This document shows positions 1-7,215 of a DNA stretch of 64,000 bases, in pieces. The translations under genes were made by a program, and so were the position numbers. Numbering within the stretch: position 1 is the first letter of the stretch; the number at the start of each line of letters is the position of its first letter. Source of the stretch: Kribbella kalugense (GTDB lineage: Bacteria > Actinomycetota > Actinomycetes > Propionibacteriales > Kribbellaceae); the NCBI RefSeq assembly GCF_004365875.1, contig NZ_SODF01000002.1, positions 1,488,001 through 1,552,000 on the forward strand. The letters are read 5' to 3'. Under the pieces are notes generated by a model that worked only from the letters and a program-made list of their open reading frames with translations, was not told the origin of the DNA and did no database searches.

Positions 1-206
1 TCGCCTACGTCCGGCTGCACGGAGCCGATGAGCTCTACGTCAGCGGGTACGACGACAAGTCGCTCGACCGGTGGGCGCGGAAGATCCGCTCCTGGGACTG
101 CGACACCTACGTGTACTTCGACAACGACGTGAAGGTGCACTCGCCGTACGACGCCGAACGGCTGGCGAGCCGGCTCGGAATCGGTTCGGCCGCTGCCGAA
201 GTATGA
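1..206 (+). CDS. DUF72 (YecE-like) family protein, C-terminal end only
   Basis: The window opens inside a gene. From base 3 an open frame of 67 codons ends at the TGA at 204-206. The peptide has the C-terminal signature of DUF72/YecE TIM-barrel proteins: YVRLHG near the start and DTYVYFDND about 25 residues from the end. The family is widespread; its biochemical role is unknown to me. The gene ends 19 bases before the next start, so the two could be co-transcribed. The start and most of the protein lie outside the window. Confidence 0.8.
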   Translation, partial: AYVRLHGADELYVSGYDDKSLDRWARKIRSWDCDTYVYFDNDVKVHSPYDAERLASRLGIGSAAAEV

Positions 207-225
207 CGGGCTTACCGTCGGCTGC

Positions 226-684
226 ATGACAGACAACCCTGGAGAGCTCGTCGCGCAAGCAGTGGAACGATCGCTCAAGCTGGTCGTCACCTGGCCGGCC
301 TGGGACGGCGAGCCGCGGACGTCCGACGACGGGCGTACGTACACCCCGCACAAGGCGGTCCGCCGGATCGCCGACCACATGGTCGATCACCTGGCCGAGA
401 TCGAGGCGCTGCTGGCCGGCGTACCGACCCAGCCCGACGAATGGCACGCGAGCGCGCTCACGTCTGCCGCCGACCTCGCGCCGTTCACGGAGGACGACGT
501 ACGCGAGGCCGAGCAGCGGCTCAGCCGGCTCGGTCGGACCTTCGTACTGCGGTACGCCGCCCTGGACCCGGCCGAGTGGGACAAGGACCGCAGCCCCAAC
601 TGGACCCTCCGCCAGATCGCCGAGCACCTGACCGAACTCGACTGGTACGCCGAACAAGTAGGCAACTTGTCGCAATCGAACTAG
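226..684 (+). CDS. DinB-like four-helix-bundle protein
   Basis: A 152-residue soluble protein. It resembles the DinB/YfiT-like superfamily, whose members bind a metal through three histidines and include mycothiol- or bacillithiol-dependent transferases. Visible candidate ligands are His51 and His55 in HMVDH and His134 in IAEHLTELDWY near the C terminus; the spacing of one early and one late histidine fits the fold. No catalytic assignment is possible. It follows the DUF72 gene by 19 bases and is convergent with ogt. The family call rests on helix-pattern and histidine recognition only. Confidence 0.6.
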   Translation: MTDNPGELVAQAVERSLKLVVTWPAWDGEPRTSDDGRTYTPHKAVRRIADHMVDHLAEIEALLAGVPTQPDEWHASALTSAADLAPFTEDDVREAEQRLSRLGRTFVLRYAALDPAEWDKDRSPNWTLRQIAEHLTELDWYAEQVGNLSQSN

Positions 685-695
685 TTACAACCGAA

Positions 696-1190
696 CTAGA
701 ACAGCCGCGCGCCGACCGGCTGCTCCAGGTCCAGCAGGAACTGCTTCCGCTTCAGACCGCCGGCGTACCCGGTCAGCGACCCGTTCTTCCCGATCACCCG
801 ATGGCACGGGATCACGATCGACAACGGGTTCTGCCCGACCGCCTTGCCGACGGCCTGCGCTGCGTGGGTCGGCTCCCCGAGCCGCCCCGCGATCTCGCCG
901 TACGTCGTGGTCTCGCCGTACGGGATCTCCTCGAGCACCGTCCACACCCGGCGCTGGAACTCGTCCCCGTGCAGCTGAGTCGGAAGGTCGAACGTGACTC
1001 GCTCGCAGGCGAAGTACTCCTCCAACTGCTCGACGACGACGTCGATGAGCGGGTCCGACGCCTCCACGCCCAACGTCTCCGCCGTCGGCTTCACCCAGTG
1101 ATGCGGGAAGTAGACGCCGATCAGCGCGCCGTCCGACACCACCACCGTGAGCTCCCCGATCCGGGTGCTGACCTTCGCATGCCTGTTCAT
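696..1190 (-). CDS. ogt: methylated-DNA--protein-cysteine methyltransferase
   Basis: A suicide DNA-repair enzyme that moves the methyl group from O6-methylguanine in DNA to its own cysteine. The diagnostic PCHRVIG motif is present with the acceptor Cys, preceded by the helix-turn-helix stretch YGEIAGRLGEP that inserts into DNA. The 164-residue length from the ATG at 1190 is normal for a stand-alone Ogt without an Ada domain. An in-frame GTG at 1211 would add seven residues; neither start has a convincing Shine-Dalgarno sequence. The gene ends 12 bases from the convergent DinB-like gene. Confidence 0.93.
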   Translation of the reverse strand: MNRHAKVSTRIGELTVVVSDGALIGVYFPHHWVKPTAETLGVEASDPLIDVVVEQLEEYFACERVTFDLPTQLHGDEFQRRVWTVLEEIPYGETTTYGEIAGRLGEPTHAAQAVGKAVGQNPLSIVIPCHRVIGKNGSLTGYAGGLKRKQFLLDLEQPVGARLF

Positions 1191-1227
1191 ACAGGTAGAA
1201 CGCGTCAGCACCCGGACCTGTGAGGGC

Positions 1228-2169
1228 TTACGACCCGATGCGCTCCCGCGTCCGCTGCCGGAAGGCCCGCCCGATCGTGGTCCAGTCTTCCGCCTTCAGT
1301 TCGGCGACCGCGATTGCCGGTCGGCCGTCCTCCGGTGCCTGTGCGACCCACTCGCCGCGCATGTTGGTTACGCCTGCCACCAGACCGGTCTCCGGGTTGG
1401 CGGTGACGGCCAGACTGATCCAGTACGTGTTGTTCGCGGCCGTGCCCTGCGCCTGTACCCCGATGTGCCCGTTAGGCCCGTCGGTGCTGGCGTAGGAGAC
1501 CAGTACGGCGTCGACGCCGAGCCGGTCGTACTCGGTGAACAGCTCCGGGAACATCACGTCGAGCCCGAGTGCGAGCCCGAAGCGGTATCCGTCCACCTCG
1601 AATGTCACCGGCTCCGTGCCCGGCGAGTACATCCAGGTGACCTTGGTGGTCGAGAGCGCGCGTTCGTCGTACCGAGTGACCAGTCGGCCCTTGTCCGATA
1701 CGACGTACATGCTGTTGTGCGGCCGCGCGTCCGGCTGTTGGTGAACCGATGGGATCACCGTCCAGATCCCGAGCTCACCCGAGAGCCTGGTGATCTGGTC
1801 GAGCTCGGCGTCGAGCACCGGCCAGTCGGCCTTCGTCCAGTCGGACGGACCGATCTCGTCCGGACCGAGTGAGGACATCACCCGCTTGCTCGGGAAGCAG
1901 AGCGCCCCCTCGCCGAAGTGCACCAGCCGCGCCCCGGCGGCCGCGGCCTCCCGCATCAGGCGACGCACCTCCGCGCCGCTCTCGCGGAGCAGCTCGGGGT
2001 TGGTCGGGTCGTCGTGCACCGTCGACTGGGCGACGGCGATTCGTAAGGATTCCGGCATGTCTTCTCCTGCTGGAGTCGGACGGAAGTGCCGGAGGGCAGT
2101 CGTGTAGGACTCGCCGGTTTTCGCGGCTCGGGCTCGGACCCGTTGCTTGAAGTTCCTGTGCGCTGTCAT
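1228..2169 (-). CDS. nitrilase-superfamily protein lacking the usual nucleophile Cys
   Basis: Carbon-nitrogen hydrolase fold, 313 residues from the ATG at 2169. The catalytic Glu is recognisable in VHFGEGALCFP. At the elbow where active members have a Cys before the D-x-x-F-P-E motif this protein reads GLALGLDVMFPE, with no Cys, and the usual Lys position reads YDERAL. It may be a non-hydrolytic or reassigned member. The first 37 residues form a basic extension containing RAAKTGESYTTALRHF, a motif I associate with actinobacterial proteins of several kinds. An internal ATG at 2058 has a strong AGGAG site and gives a 276-residue protein of normal nitrilase length, so two translation products are possible. 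Confidence 0.6.
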   Translation of the reverse strand: MTAHRNFKQRVRARAAKTGESYTTALRHFRPTPAGEDMPESLRIAVAQSTVHDDPTNPELLRESGAEVRRLMREAAAAGARLVHFGEGALCFPSKRVMSSLGPDEIGPSDWTKADWPVLDAELDQITRLSGELGIWTVIPSVHQQPDARPHNSMYVVSDKGRLVTRYDERALSTTKVTWMYSPGTEPVTFEVDGYRFGLALGLDVMFPELFTEYDRLGVDAVLVSYASTDGPNGHIGVQAQGTAANNTYWISLAVTANPETGLVAGVTNMRGEWVAQAPEDGRPAIAVAELKAEDWTTIGRAFRQRTRERIGS

Positions 2170-2364
2170 CTGGCCTTCCACGCACTCGCACGCGATCCCC
2201 CAGCGATCCCGTCGAGGCGGCTGACCAGGACGAGCGGCCCGAGACAAGAAGTCCCTTTGCCTTCTCATGTGACCAGGCTGGGGCCGGTCGACGAAGGTGA
2301 GGCGCAGGCCGCGCCGGACCCACATCTTGACCGAGTTGCGGAGCCCTCGTCAACCAGGCTCGCC

Positions 2365-2688
2365 TCAGCGGTGCAGGTGGTCGTCGGCCGCGGCCATCGC
2401 GATCCCGACCAGCTCCGGGCTGAGGTCGACGACCGAGTTGCCGTCGGCGTCCAGCTTGCCGGATTCGGTGATGGCCAGGCCGATCAGTGCGAGCGCCCCG
2501 GCGCGGTGCCGTTGCAGGCGAACGGCCGGGTCCTCGCGGTGCGGTACCTCGCCGGCGTCGTCCCGCTCCCAGGCGGCGACGGCGCGCTCGGCCAGGGCGG
2601 CCGGCACCGTGACCCGGATCGCCGGCAGTCCGGCCGCGCGGAACGTCGTACCGATCAGACCCAGCACTCGTGCGTCGTTGGCGTACAC
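2365..2688 (-). CDS. small conserved-looking protein of unknown function
   Basis: A 107-residue alanine-rich soluble protein read from a GTG at 2688. It has no signal peptide or membrane segment and no motif I recognise. The sequence alternates short helices (ALAERAVAAWERD) with charged loops and ends in AMAAADDHLHR. It lies between the nitrilase-like gene downstream and the divergent fgd gene upstream, from which it is separated by 93 bases that must hold both promoters. Codon use matches the neighbours, which is the main reason to call it a gene. No function is assigned. Confidence 0.55.
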   Translation of the reverse strand: MYANDARVLGLIGTTFRAAGLPAIRVTVPAALAERAVAAWERDDAGEVPHREDPAVRLQRHRAGALALIGLAITESGKLDADGNSVVDLSPELVGIAMAAADDHLHR

Positions 2689-2781
2689 AGCCCTGGATGG
2701 TAGCGACCACGGGCGGCATAAAGTCGGACCCGCGCACGGTTGTCATCGAAGTACCACCAAGACGATGGTTGGGAGCAGAGG

Positions 2782-3786
2782 GTGAGCATTCGAGTCGGGT
2801 ACAAGGCGTCGGCGGAGCAGTTCGGTCCGCGGGAGCTGGTGGAGTACTCCGTCCGGGCCGAGGAACTCGGGCTCGACAGTGTGACCGTGTCGGACCATTT
2901 CCTGCCGTGGCGGCACGAGGGCGGCCACGCGCCGTTCGCGCTCGCCTGGATGGCGGCGGTCGGCGAGCGGACCAATCGGGTGCAGATCGGTACGTCGGTA
3001 CTCACGCCGACGTTTCGATACAACCCGGCGGTGATCGCGCAGGCGTTCGCCACGCTCGGCGAGCTGTACCCCGGGCGGGTCATGCTCGGCGTCGGCACCG
3101 GCGAGGCGCTCAACGAGATCGCCGTGTCGGGGATGGAGTGGCCCGAGTTCAAGGAGCGGTTCGCCCGGCTGCGGGAGGCTGTGCAGCTGATCCGCGACCT
3201 GTGGACGAAGGACGGCGTCAGCGCCGAAGGCCCGTACTACAAGACCGTCGACGCGTTCATCTACGACCGTCCGGAGACCCCGCTGAAGGTGTACGTCGCC
3301 GCGGGCGGTCCGCTGGTCGCGAAGTACGCCGGCCGGGTCGGTGACGGGTTCATCGCGACGTCCGGCAAGGGCATGGAGCTCTACACCGAGAAGCTCATCC
3401 CCGCGGTGAAGGAAGGCGCGGAGAAGGCCGGGAAGAAGTTCGAGGACATCGATCGGATGCTCGAGGTCAAGGTGTCGTACGACCGGGACGCCGCTCAGGC
3501 CCTGGAGAACACCCGGTTCTGGGCGCCGCTGTCGCTGACGCCGGAGCAGAAGCACAGCGTCACGAGCGCGACCGAGATGGAGCGGCTGGCCGACGAGCTG
3601 CCGATCGAGCAGGTCGCCAAGCGGTGGATCGTCGCGTCCGACCCGGAGGAGGTCGTGAAGCAGTTCCAGCCGTACCTCGACGCCGGCTTCAACCACTTCG
3701 TCGTACACGGACCGGGACACGACCAGGAGCGTTTCCTGACCCAGTTCACCGAGGACGTCCTTCCGCTGCTGCGCAAACTGGGCTGA
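2782..3786 (+). CDS. fgd: F420-dependent glucose-6-phosphate dehydrogenase
   Basis: Oxidises glucose 6-phosphate to 6-phosphogluconolactone and reduces coenzyme F420, supplying F420H2 to other reductases. The luciferase-like TIM barrel is nearly collinear with mycobacterial Fgd1: SDHFLPWRHEGGHAPF (active-site His39 and Trp43), TSVLTPTFRYNPAVIAQ, GVGTGEALNEIA, RFWAPLSLTPEQKHS and PIEQVAKRWIVASDP. The GTG at 2782 behind a GGAGCAGAGG site gives 334 residues, the normal family length; the ATG at 2740 would add 14 unrelated residues. This implies the organism makes F420. A GNAT gene follows after 17 bases. Confidence 0.95.
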   Translation: MSIRVGYKASAEQFGPRELVEYSVRAEELGLDSVTVSDHFLPWRHEGGHAPFALAWMAAVGERTNRVQIGTSVLTPTFRYNPAVIAQAFATLGELYPGRVMLGVGTGEALNEIAVSGMEWPEFKERFARLREAVQLIRDLWTKDGVSAEGPYYKTVDAFIYDRPETPLKVYVAAGGPLVAKYAGRVGDGFIATSGKGMELYTEKLIPAVKEGAEKAGKKFEDIDRMLEVKVSYDRDAAQALENTRFWAPLSLTPEQKHSVTSATEMERLADELPIEQVAKRWIVASDPEEVVKQFQPYLDAGFNHFVVHGPGHDQERFLTQFTEDVLPLLRKLG

Positions 3787-3803
3787 GCCGCCACAATCGC
3801 GAC

Positions 3804-4385
3804 GTGGGCGATTACGAGATCCTGCAGGACAGCGACCCGCGGTGCGCCGAGCTGGAAGCAGCCGGCTACCGCGTGGTCGCTGAGTCGTGGGCCGTTCGGC
3901 TGTTCGACCCGGACCGCGAGTTGCTGGAATCCGCCGTACGCCGGGCAACCGCCGGCGGACTCACGATCCGCGAACTCGGACCCGAGTCGGCCGAACTCCT
4001 GCACAACCTCGAGAAGGCCAACGAGCCCGACTACCCGTACACGCCCGCGACGCATCGCGTGGTCGGTGAACTCGTGGACATCCGCGCGCTCTGGCCGGCG
4101 TACCGAGTCTTCGGCGCCTTCGACAGCAACCGCCTCGTCGGCGCCACCGTCATCCGCCAGAAGGACGGCTTCGGCGACACCTTCTTCACCTCGGTCCTCG
4201 CCACCCACCGCCGCCGCGGCGTAGGCCAAGCCGTCAAAGCCGCCTCGATCCTCGCCTTCCTCGACATCGGCATCACCCGCTTCTCAACGGGCGGCGCCGC
4301 CGCCAACCAGGCCAGCCTCCAAGCCAACCAGTCCCTCGGCTACCAACTAACCGAAAGCTGGCGCACCTACGCCCCGGGCCAGTAG
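3804..4385 (+). CDS. GNAT-family N-acetyltransferase
   Basis: A 193-residue acyl-CoA-dependent acetyltransferase of unknown substrate. The first 60 residues form an N-terminal extension typical of two-part GNAT proteins. The acetyl-CoA loop is THRRRGVGQAVK, and the C-terminal part AAANQASLQANQSLGYQ has the N-x-x-S-x-x-x-N-x-x-L-G-Y signature. The GTG at 3804 is chosen because the protein fold starts there and fgd ends only 17 bases upstream. The last 200 bases are C-rich and G-poor and run into the convergent IclR gene after 28 bases. Confidence 0.85.
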   Translation: MGDYEILQDSDPRCAELEAAGYRVVAESWAVRLFDPDRELLESAVRRATAGGLTIRELGPESAELLHNLEKANEPDYPYTPATHRVVGELVDIRALWPAYRVFGAFDSNRLVGATVIRQKDGFGDTFFTSVLATHRRRGVGQAVKAASILAFLDIGITRFSTGGAAANQASLQANQSLGYQLTESWRTYAPGQ

Positions 4386-4413
4386 CCCCAGCCGGCGCGG
4401 GCGGACGTAGTAC

Positions 4414-5175
4414 TTAGTGGAGGTCGTCGGATAGGGACTTGGCTGCTTGGGTTAGGAGGGGGACGGCTCGGTCTACCAGGGCTTCGGTCATGCGGCCGGC
4501 TGGGCCGGAGATGGAGATGGCCAGCGGGGTGGGGGCGTCGGGGACGGCGACCGCGACGCAGCGGACGCCGACTTCCTGTTCGCCTTCGTCCATGGCGTAG
4601 CCGGTGTCGGCGGCCTGGTGGAGTTGGGTGGTGAAGGCGTCGGGCGTGGTGATGGTGTTGTCGGTGTGCTTCGGCATGCCGGTCCGGTGCAGGAGATCGC
4701 GTACTTCGGACTCCGGCAGGCCGGCCAGGATCGCCTTGCCCACGGCCGTGCAGTGCGGGAGCACGCGCCGTCCTACCTCGGTGAACATGCGCATCGAGTG
4801 CCGTGACGGGACCTGGGCGAGGTACACGATCTGGTCGCCGTCGAGCATCGCCATGTTCGCGGACTCGCCCAGTTCGTCGACCAGCCGGGCCAGGTGTGGG
4901 CGGGCGAACACACTGAGCATGTGTCCCGAACTCTCACCGAGCCGGATCAGCTTCGGCCCGAGCACGTACTGCCGGGACGGCTCTTGACGCAGGTAGCCGA
5001 GGTCGACCAGGGTTCGAACCAACCGGTGGATCGTCGGCAGCGGCAGGCCGGAGGCCGTGGCCAGCTGGGACAGGCCCATCATCCCGCCCGCGTCGGCCAT
5101 CGTCTCGAGCAGCCCGAAGGCCCGCTCGATGGACTGCACACCGCCGGTGCGGCCCTTGCCGTTCGTCTCCGCCAT
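4414..5175 (-). CDS. IclR-family transcriptional regulator, AllR-like by context
   Basis: A 253-residue regulator with an N-terminal winged helix-turn-helix (about 15-75; LSQLATASGLPLPTIHRLVR) and a C-terminal effector-binding domain with the conserved GVRCVAVAVPD near 210. In Streptomyces an IclR protein, AllR, represses allantoin genes; this gene is divergent from a lyase and beside the urate genes, so a comparable role is inferred. A perfect TTCCG-N5-CGGAA palindrome at 5188-5202 covers its ribosome-binding region, suggesting autoregulation; related sites precede the lyase and hyi operons. The ATG at 5175 fits the GGAAAGGA site better than the ATG at 5184, which lies directly against it. 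Confidence 0.88.
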   Translation of the reverse strand: MAETNGKGRTGGVQSIERAFGLLETMADAGGMMGLSQLATASGLPLPTIHRLVRTLVDLGYLRQEPSRQYVLGPKLIRLGESSGHMLSVFARPHLARLVDELGESANMAMLDGDQIVYLAQVPSRHSMRMFTEVGRRVLPHCTAVGKAILAGLPESEVRDLLHRTGMPKHTDNTITTPDAFTTQLHQAADTGYAMDEGEQEVGVRCVAVAVPDAPTPLAISISGPAGRMTEALVDRAVPLLTQAAKSLSDDLH

Positions 5176-5187
5176 GGAAGCCATCCT

Positions 5188-5202
5188 TTCCGGATGACGG
5201 AA
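5188..5202. promoter_or_regulatory. operator palindrome TTCCG-N5-CGGAA, IclR gene
   Basis: Perfect 5-5-5 inverted repeat TTCCGGATGACGGAA immediately upstream of the IclR start and overlapping its ribosome-binding site. The same half-sites and spacing recur at 20956-20970, with a two-mismatch copy at 5262-5276. Inferred binding site of the IclR regulator encoded beside it. Confidence 0.65.
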
Positions 5203-5261
5203 GTTTAGCGCCAGATCCCGGAAACGCCAGACCTTGTATCTTCCGCACAGTAGATATTAGT

Positions 5262-5276
5262 CTCCACAATACGGAA
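5262..5276. promoter_or_regulatory. operator CTCCA-CAATA-CGGAA, lyase gene
   Basis: Shares CAATACGGAA exactly with the hyi operon site and matches TTCCG-N5-CGGAA with two mismatches in the left half. It ends 12 bases before the ATG at 5288 and overlaps the AAGGAGG ribosome-binding sequence. An additional half-site TTCCG lies at 5241-5245. Confidence 0.5.
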
Positions 5277-5287
5277 AAGGAGGCTGC

Positions 5288-6478
5288 ATGAGCCTGGATG
5301 ACCTGACGGCGGAGCTCGACCGCCGGTTGGCCGCAGCGGATGCGGCGCTGACCGCGGACTACCGAGGCGATCGCGGCGTCCGCCAACCGGTGCACACCGT
5401 GTACGTCCCGGCCGACCGGTACGACGTACGCACGGTGGCCGACTGGGGTACGCAGGCCCGCGCCGCGCTCGACGAGCACGCCGGCTCGGCGACCGAGTTC
5501 GCGAAGGTGCTCGATCTCCCGGCGGAGTTCGCGGACGAGGTGTACGAACGCGTCCGCGCCAAGCTCGAACGCGAGCCGATCGAGGACCTCCGCATCGACT
5601 TCGAGGACGGCTACGGCAACCGCCCGGACGACGAGGAGGATGCCGCCGCGATCGCCGCGGCCCAAGCCCTCTCCGCCAACCCGGCAACCCCCTTCCACGG
5701 CTTCCGGATGAAGTCGCTCGAGGCCCCGACCCGCCACCGCGCGCTCCGGACCCTCGACCTCTTCATCAAAGAAGCCACGATCGACGACGGCTTCGTCATC
5801 ACGCTCCCGAAGGTCACTTCGGTCGAGCAGGTCGAGGCGATGGTGTTCGCACTCGAGACCCTCGAGCAGCAGTACGGCGTACCGCAGCTCAAGTTCGAGA
5901 TCCAGGTCGAGACACCCCAGGCGATCCTCGGCTCGGATGGGACCGCGTTGATCGCAAGGATGGTCAAGGCCGGCGGGCAGCGCGTGACCGGTCTGCACTA
6001 CGGGACCTACGACTACTCGGCTTCGCTCGGCGTCGCGGCGGCGTACCAGAGCATGGAGCACCCGGTCGCCGACCACGCGAAGGACGTGATGCAGTTGGCT
6101 GCGGCCGGCACCGGCGTCTTCGTATCCGATGGTTCGACCAACGTTCTCCCGGTCGGCGATGCCGTACCTGACGCCTGGCGTCTGCACTTCCGGCTGGTAC
6201 GACGTTCGCTTGCCCGCGGCATCTATCAGGGCTGGGACATGCACCCCGCTCAGCTCCCGACTCGCTTCGCGGCGACGTACCTCTTCTACCGAGAAGGCTT
6301 CGACCAGGCCGCTCTCCGACTGCGCGCGTACCTGGGCCACGGCGAGTCCGGCTACCTCGACGAGCCGGCAACGGCGGTCGCGCTCGCCGGTTTCGTACTG
6401 CGTGGCATCGAGTGCGGCGCGGTCGACACAACCGAGTTCGACACCGCAGACCTCGCCAGGCTGGCCCGCCGGGCTTAG
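5288..6478 (+). CDS. HpcH/HpaI aldolase / citrate lyase-type protein (DUF6986-like)
   Basis: A 396-residue (beta/alpha)8 enzyme of the phosphoenolpyruvate/pyruvate superfamily. The metal site motif is DFEDGYGNR near residue 103, followed by RMKSLEAP, VITLPKVTS, EIQVETPQAI and GLHYGTYDYSASLG, in the order seen in citrate lyase beta and malate synthase relatives. These enzymes make or break C-C bonds next to pyruvate, acetyl-CoA or glyoxylate units. Its position beside an AllR-like repressor and the urate genes suggests it uses the glyoxylate released from allantoin (malate-synthase-like), but the substrate is not shown. AAGGAGG lies just before the ATG. Confidence 0.75.
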   Translation: MSLDDLTAELDRRLAAADAALTADYRGDRGVRQPVHTVYVPADRYDVRTVADWGTQARAALDEHAGSATEFAKVLDLPAEFADEVYERVRAKLEREPIEDLRIDFEDGYGNRPDDEEDAAAIAAAQALSANPATPFHGFRMKSLEAPTRHRALRTLDLFIKEATIDDGFVITLPKVTSVEQVEAMVFALETLEQQYGVPQLKFEIQVETPQAILGSDGTALIARMVKAGGQRVTGLHYGTYDYSASLGVAAAYQSMEHPVADHAKDVMQLAAAGTGVFVSDGSTNVLPVGDAVPDAWRLHFRLVRRSLARGIYQGWDMHPAQLPTRFAATYLFYREGFDQAALRLRAYLGHGESGYLDEPATAVALAGFVLRGIECGAVDTTEFDTADLARLARRA

Positions 6479-6487
6479 CCTCGCGAC

Positions 6488-6727
6488 ATGCGACTGGTTG
6501 CGGAGTTCACCACCGAACCCTTCGACGTCGAGGGTTCGCCACCCGCCCACGCCACCGAAGCGCTGCGTGCGGCGGAGGAGGCCGGGCTCGACTGCGAGTT
6601 CGGCCCGCTCGGCACGCAGGTGAGCGGCGAGCAGCACCTCCTGCTGCCCGCCCTTCCGAAAGTGCTCGAGGCCGCGTTCGCCGGCGGCGCGAGCCAGGTG
6701 ACGTTGCAGGTACGCCGCGATGCCTGA
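6488..6727 (+). CDS. small thiamine-binding-like (YkoF/MTH1187 type) protein
   Basis: A 79-residue ferredoxin-fold-like protein. It has a beta strand RLVAEFTTEPF at the start, a GPLGTQVSGE turn mid-way, an amphipathic helix, and ends in the strand ASQVTLQVRRD. This layout is that of the small MTH1187/YkoF proteins, some of which bind thiamine. The similarity is structural and tentative. It overlaps the following HTH gene by 8 bases, so the two are translated together, and it starts 9 bases after the lyase stop, placing all three in one transcription unit. Confidence 0.55.
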   Translation: MRLVAEFTTEPFDVEGSPPAHATEALRAAEEAGLDCEFGPLGTQVSGEQHLLLPALPKVLEAAFAGGASQVTLQVRRDA

Positions 6728-7124
6728 ACAGCACCCACTCGTCGAGGCGATCACGCCGCTGGTCGAGCGGCTGAACGCGGAGCTCGTCGCGCCGGGCGAC
6801 GTCCGCGCCGACGACATCCCGCTGGTGTGGGAGGGGGAAACGGTGGTCGCCGTACGCCTGCCCAACCTCGCCGCCGACAGCGGCCCGGTCGGCGGCGCCG
6901 GCGCCGGCGCGACGGTCGGGGGTGGCGTTCAAGGGCTGTTGACGGACGTCGCCGACGAGTTGGGTGGGCCGCTCAACGAGCTGTCGCGCGGTGACAAGCA
7001 GCAGGCGGTGCTGATGCTCGAGGCTCGGGGTGCGTTCGAGTTCCGGAAGTCGGCCGAGATAGTGGCCGAAGCGCTGGGCGTCACCCGCTTCACCGTCTAC
7101 AACTATCTGAACCGCGCGCGCTGA
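6720..7124 (+). CDS. helix-turn-helix protein with glycine-rich linker
   Basis: A 134-residue protein. Residues 1-55 form a small domain of unknown type. A glycine/alanine-rich linker (GGAGAGATVGGG) spans about 58-71, then comes a helical region. The C terminus (about 100-134) is a Fis-like helix-turn-helix: FRKSAEIVAEALGVTRFTVYNYLNRAR. It is translationally coupled to the preceding small protein and lies 91 bases before the uricase operon, so a regulatory role in urate catabolism is likely but inferred. The N-terminal domain could sense a ligand passed from its partner. Confidence 0.65.
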   Translation: MPEQHPLVEAITPLVERLNAELVAPGDVRADDIPLVWEGETVVAVRLPNLAADSGPVGGAGAGATVGGGVQGLLTDVADELGGPLNELSRGDKQQAVLMLEARGAFEFRKSAEIVAEALGVTRFTVYNYLNRAR

Positions 7125-7127
7125 TTT

Positions 7128-7142
7128 TCAACAAACTGTTGA
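7128..7142. promoter_or_regulatory. inverted repeat TCAACA-AAC-TGTTGA upstream of the uricase operon
   Basis: Perfect 6-3-6 palindrome directly after the HTH gene stop and 73 bases before the OHCU decarboxylase start. A TTGACG hexamer overlaps its right arm and could serve as -35; no good -10 is visible. Probable operator, regulator unknown. Confidence 0.45.
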
Positions 7143-7166
7143 CGACAGGCGAGGCGGCTGTCACGC

Positions 7167-7181
7167 TCTCGTCATACGGAA
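7167..7181. promoter_or_regulatory. degenerate TTCCG-N5-CGGAA site, uricase operon
   Basis: TCTCG-TCATA-CGGAA matches the IclR-type palindrome with two mismatches in the left half and the ATACGGAA right part intact. It lies 34 bases before the GTG at 7216. Weaker than the other copies; listed because of its position. Confidence 0.3.
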
Positions 7182-7215
7182 AGTCGATTTCGGGATTCGA
7201 GAAGGTGTGTGATCC

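Noticed and set aside
4934..6865. 643-codon minus-strand frame across the IclR-lyase intergenic region
   Set aside because: It would cover the real lyase gene, the operators and part of the IclR gene in another frame; composition is that of an antisense shadow.
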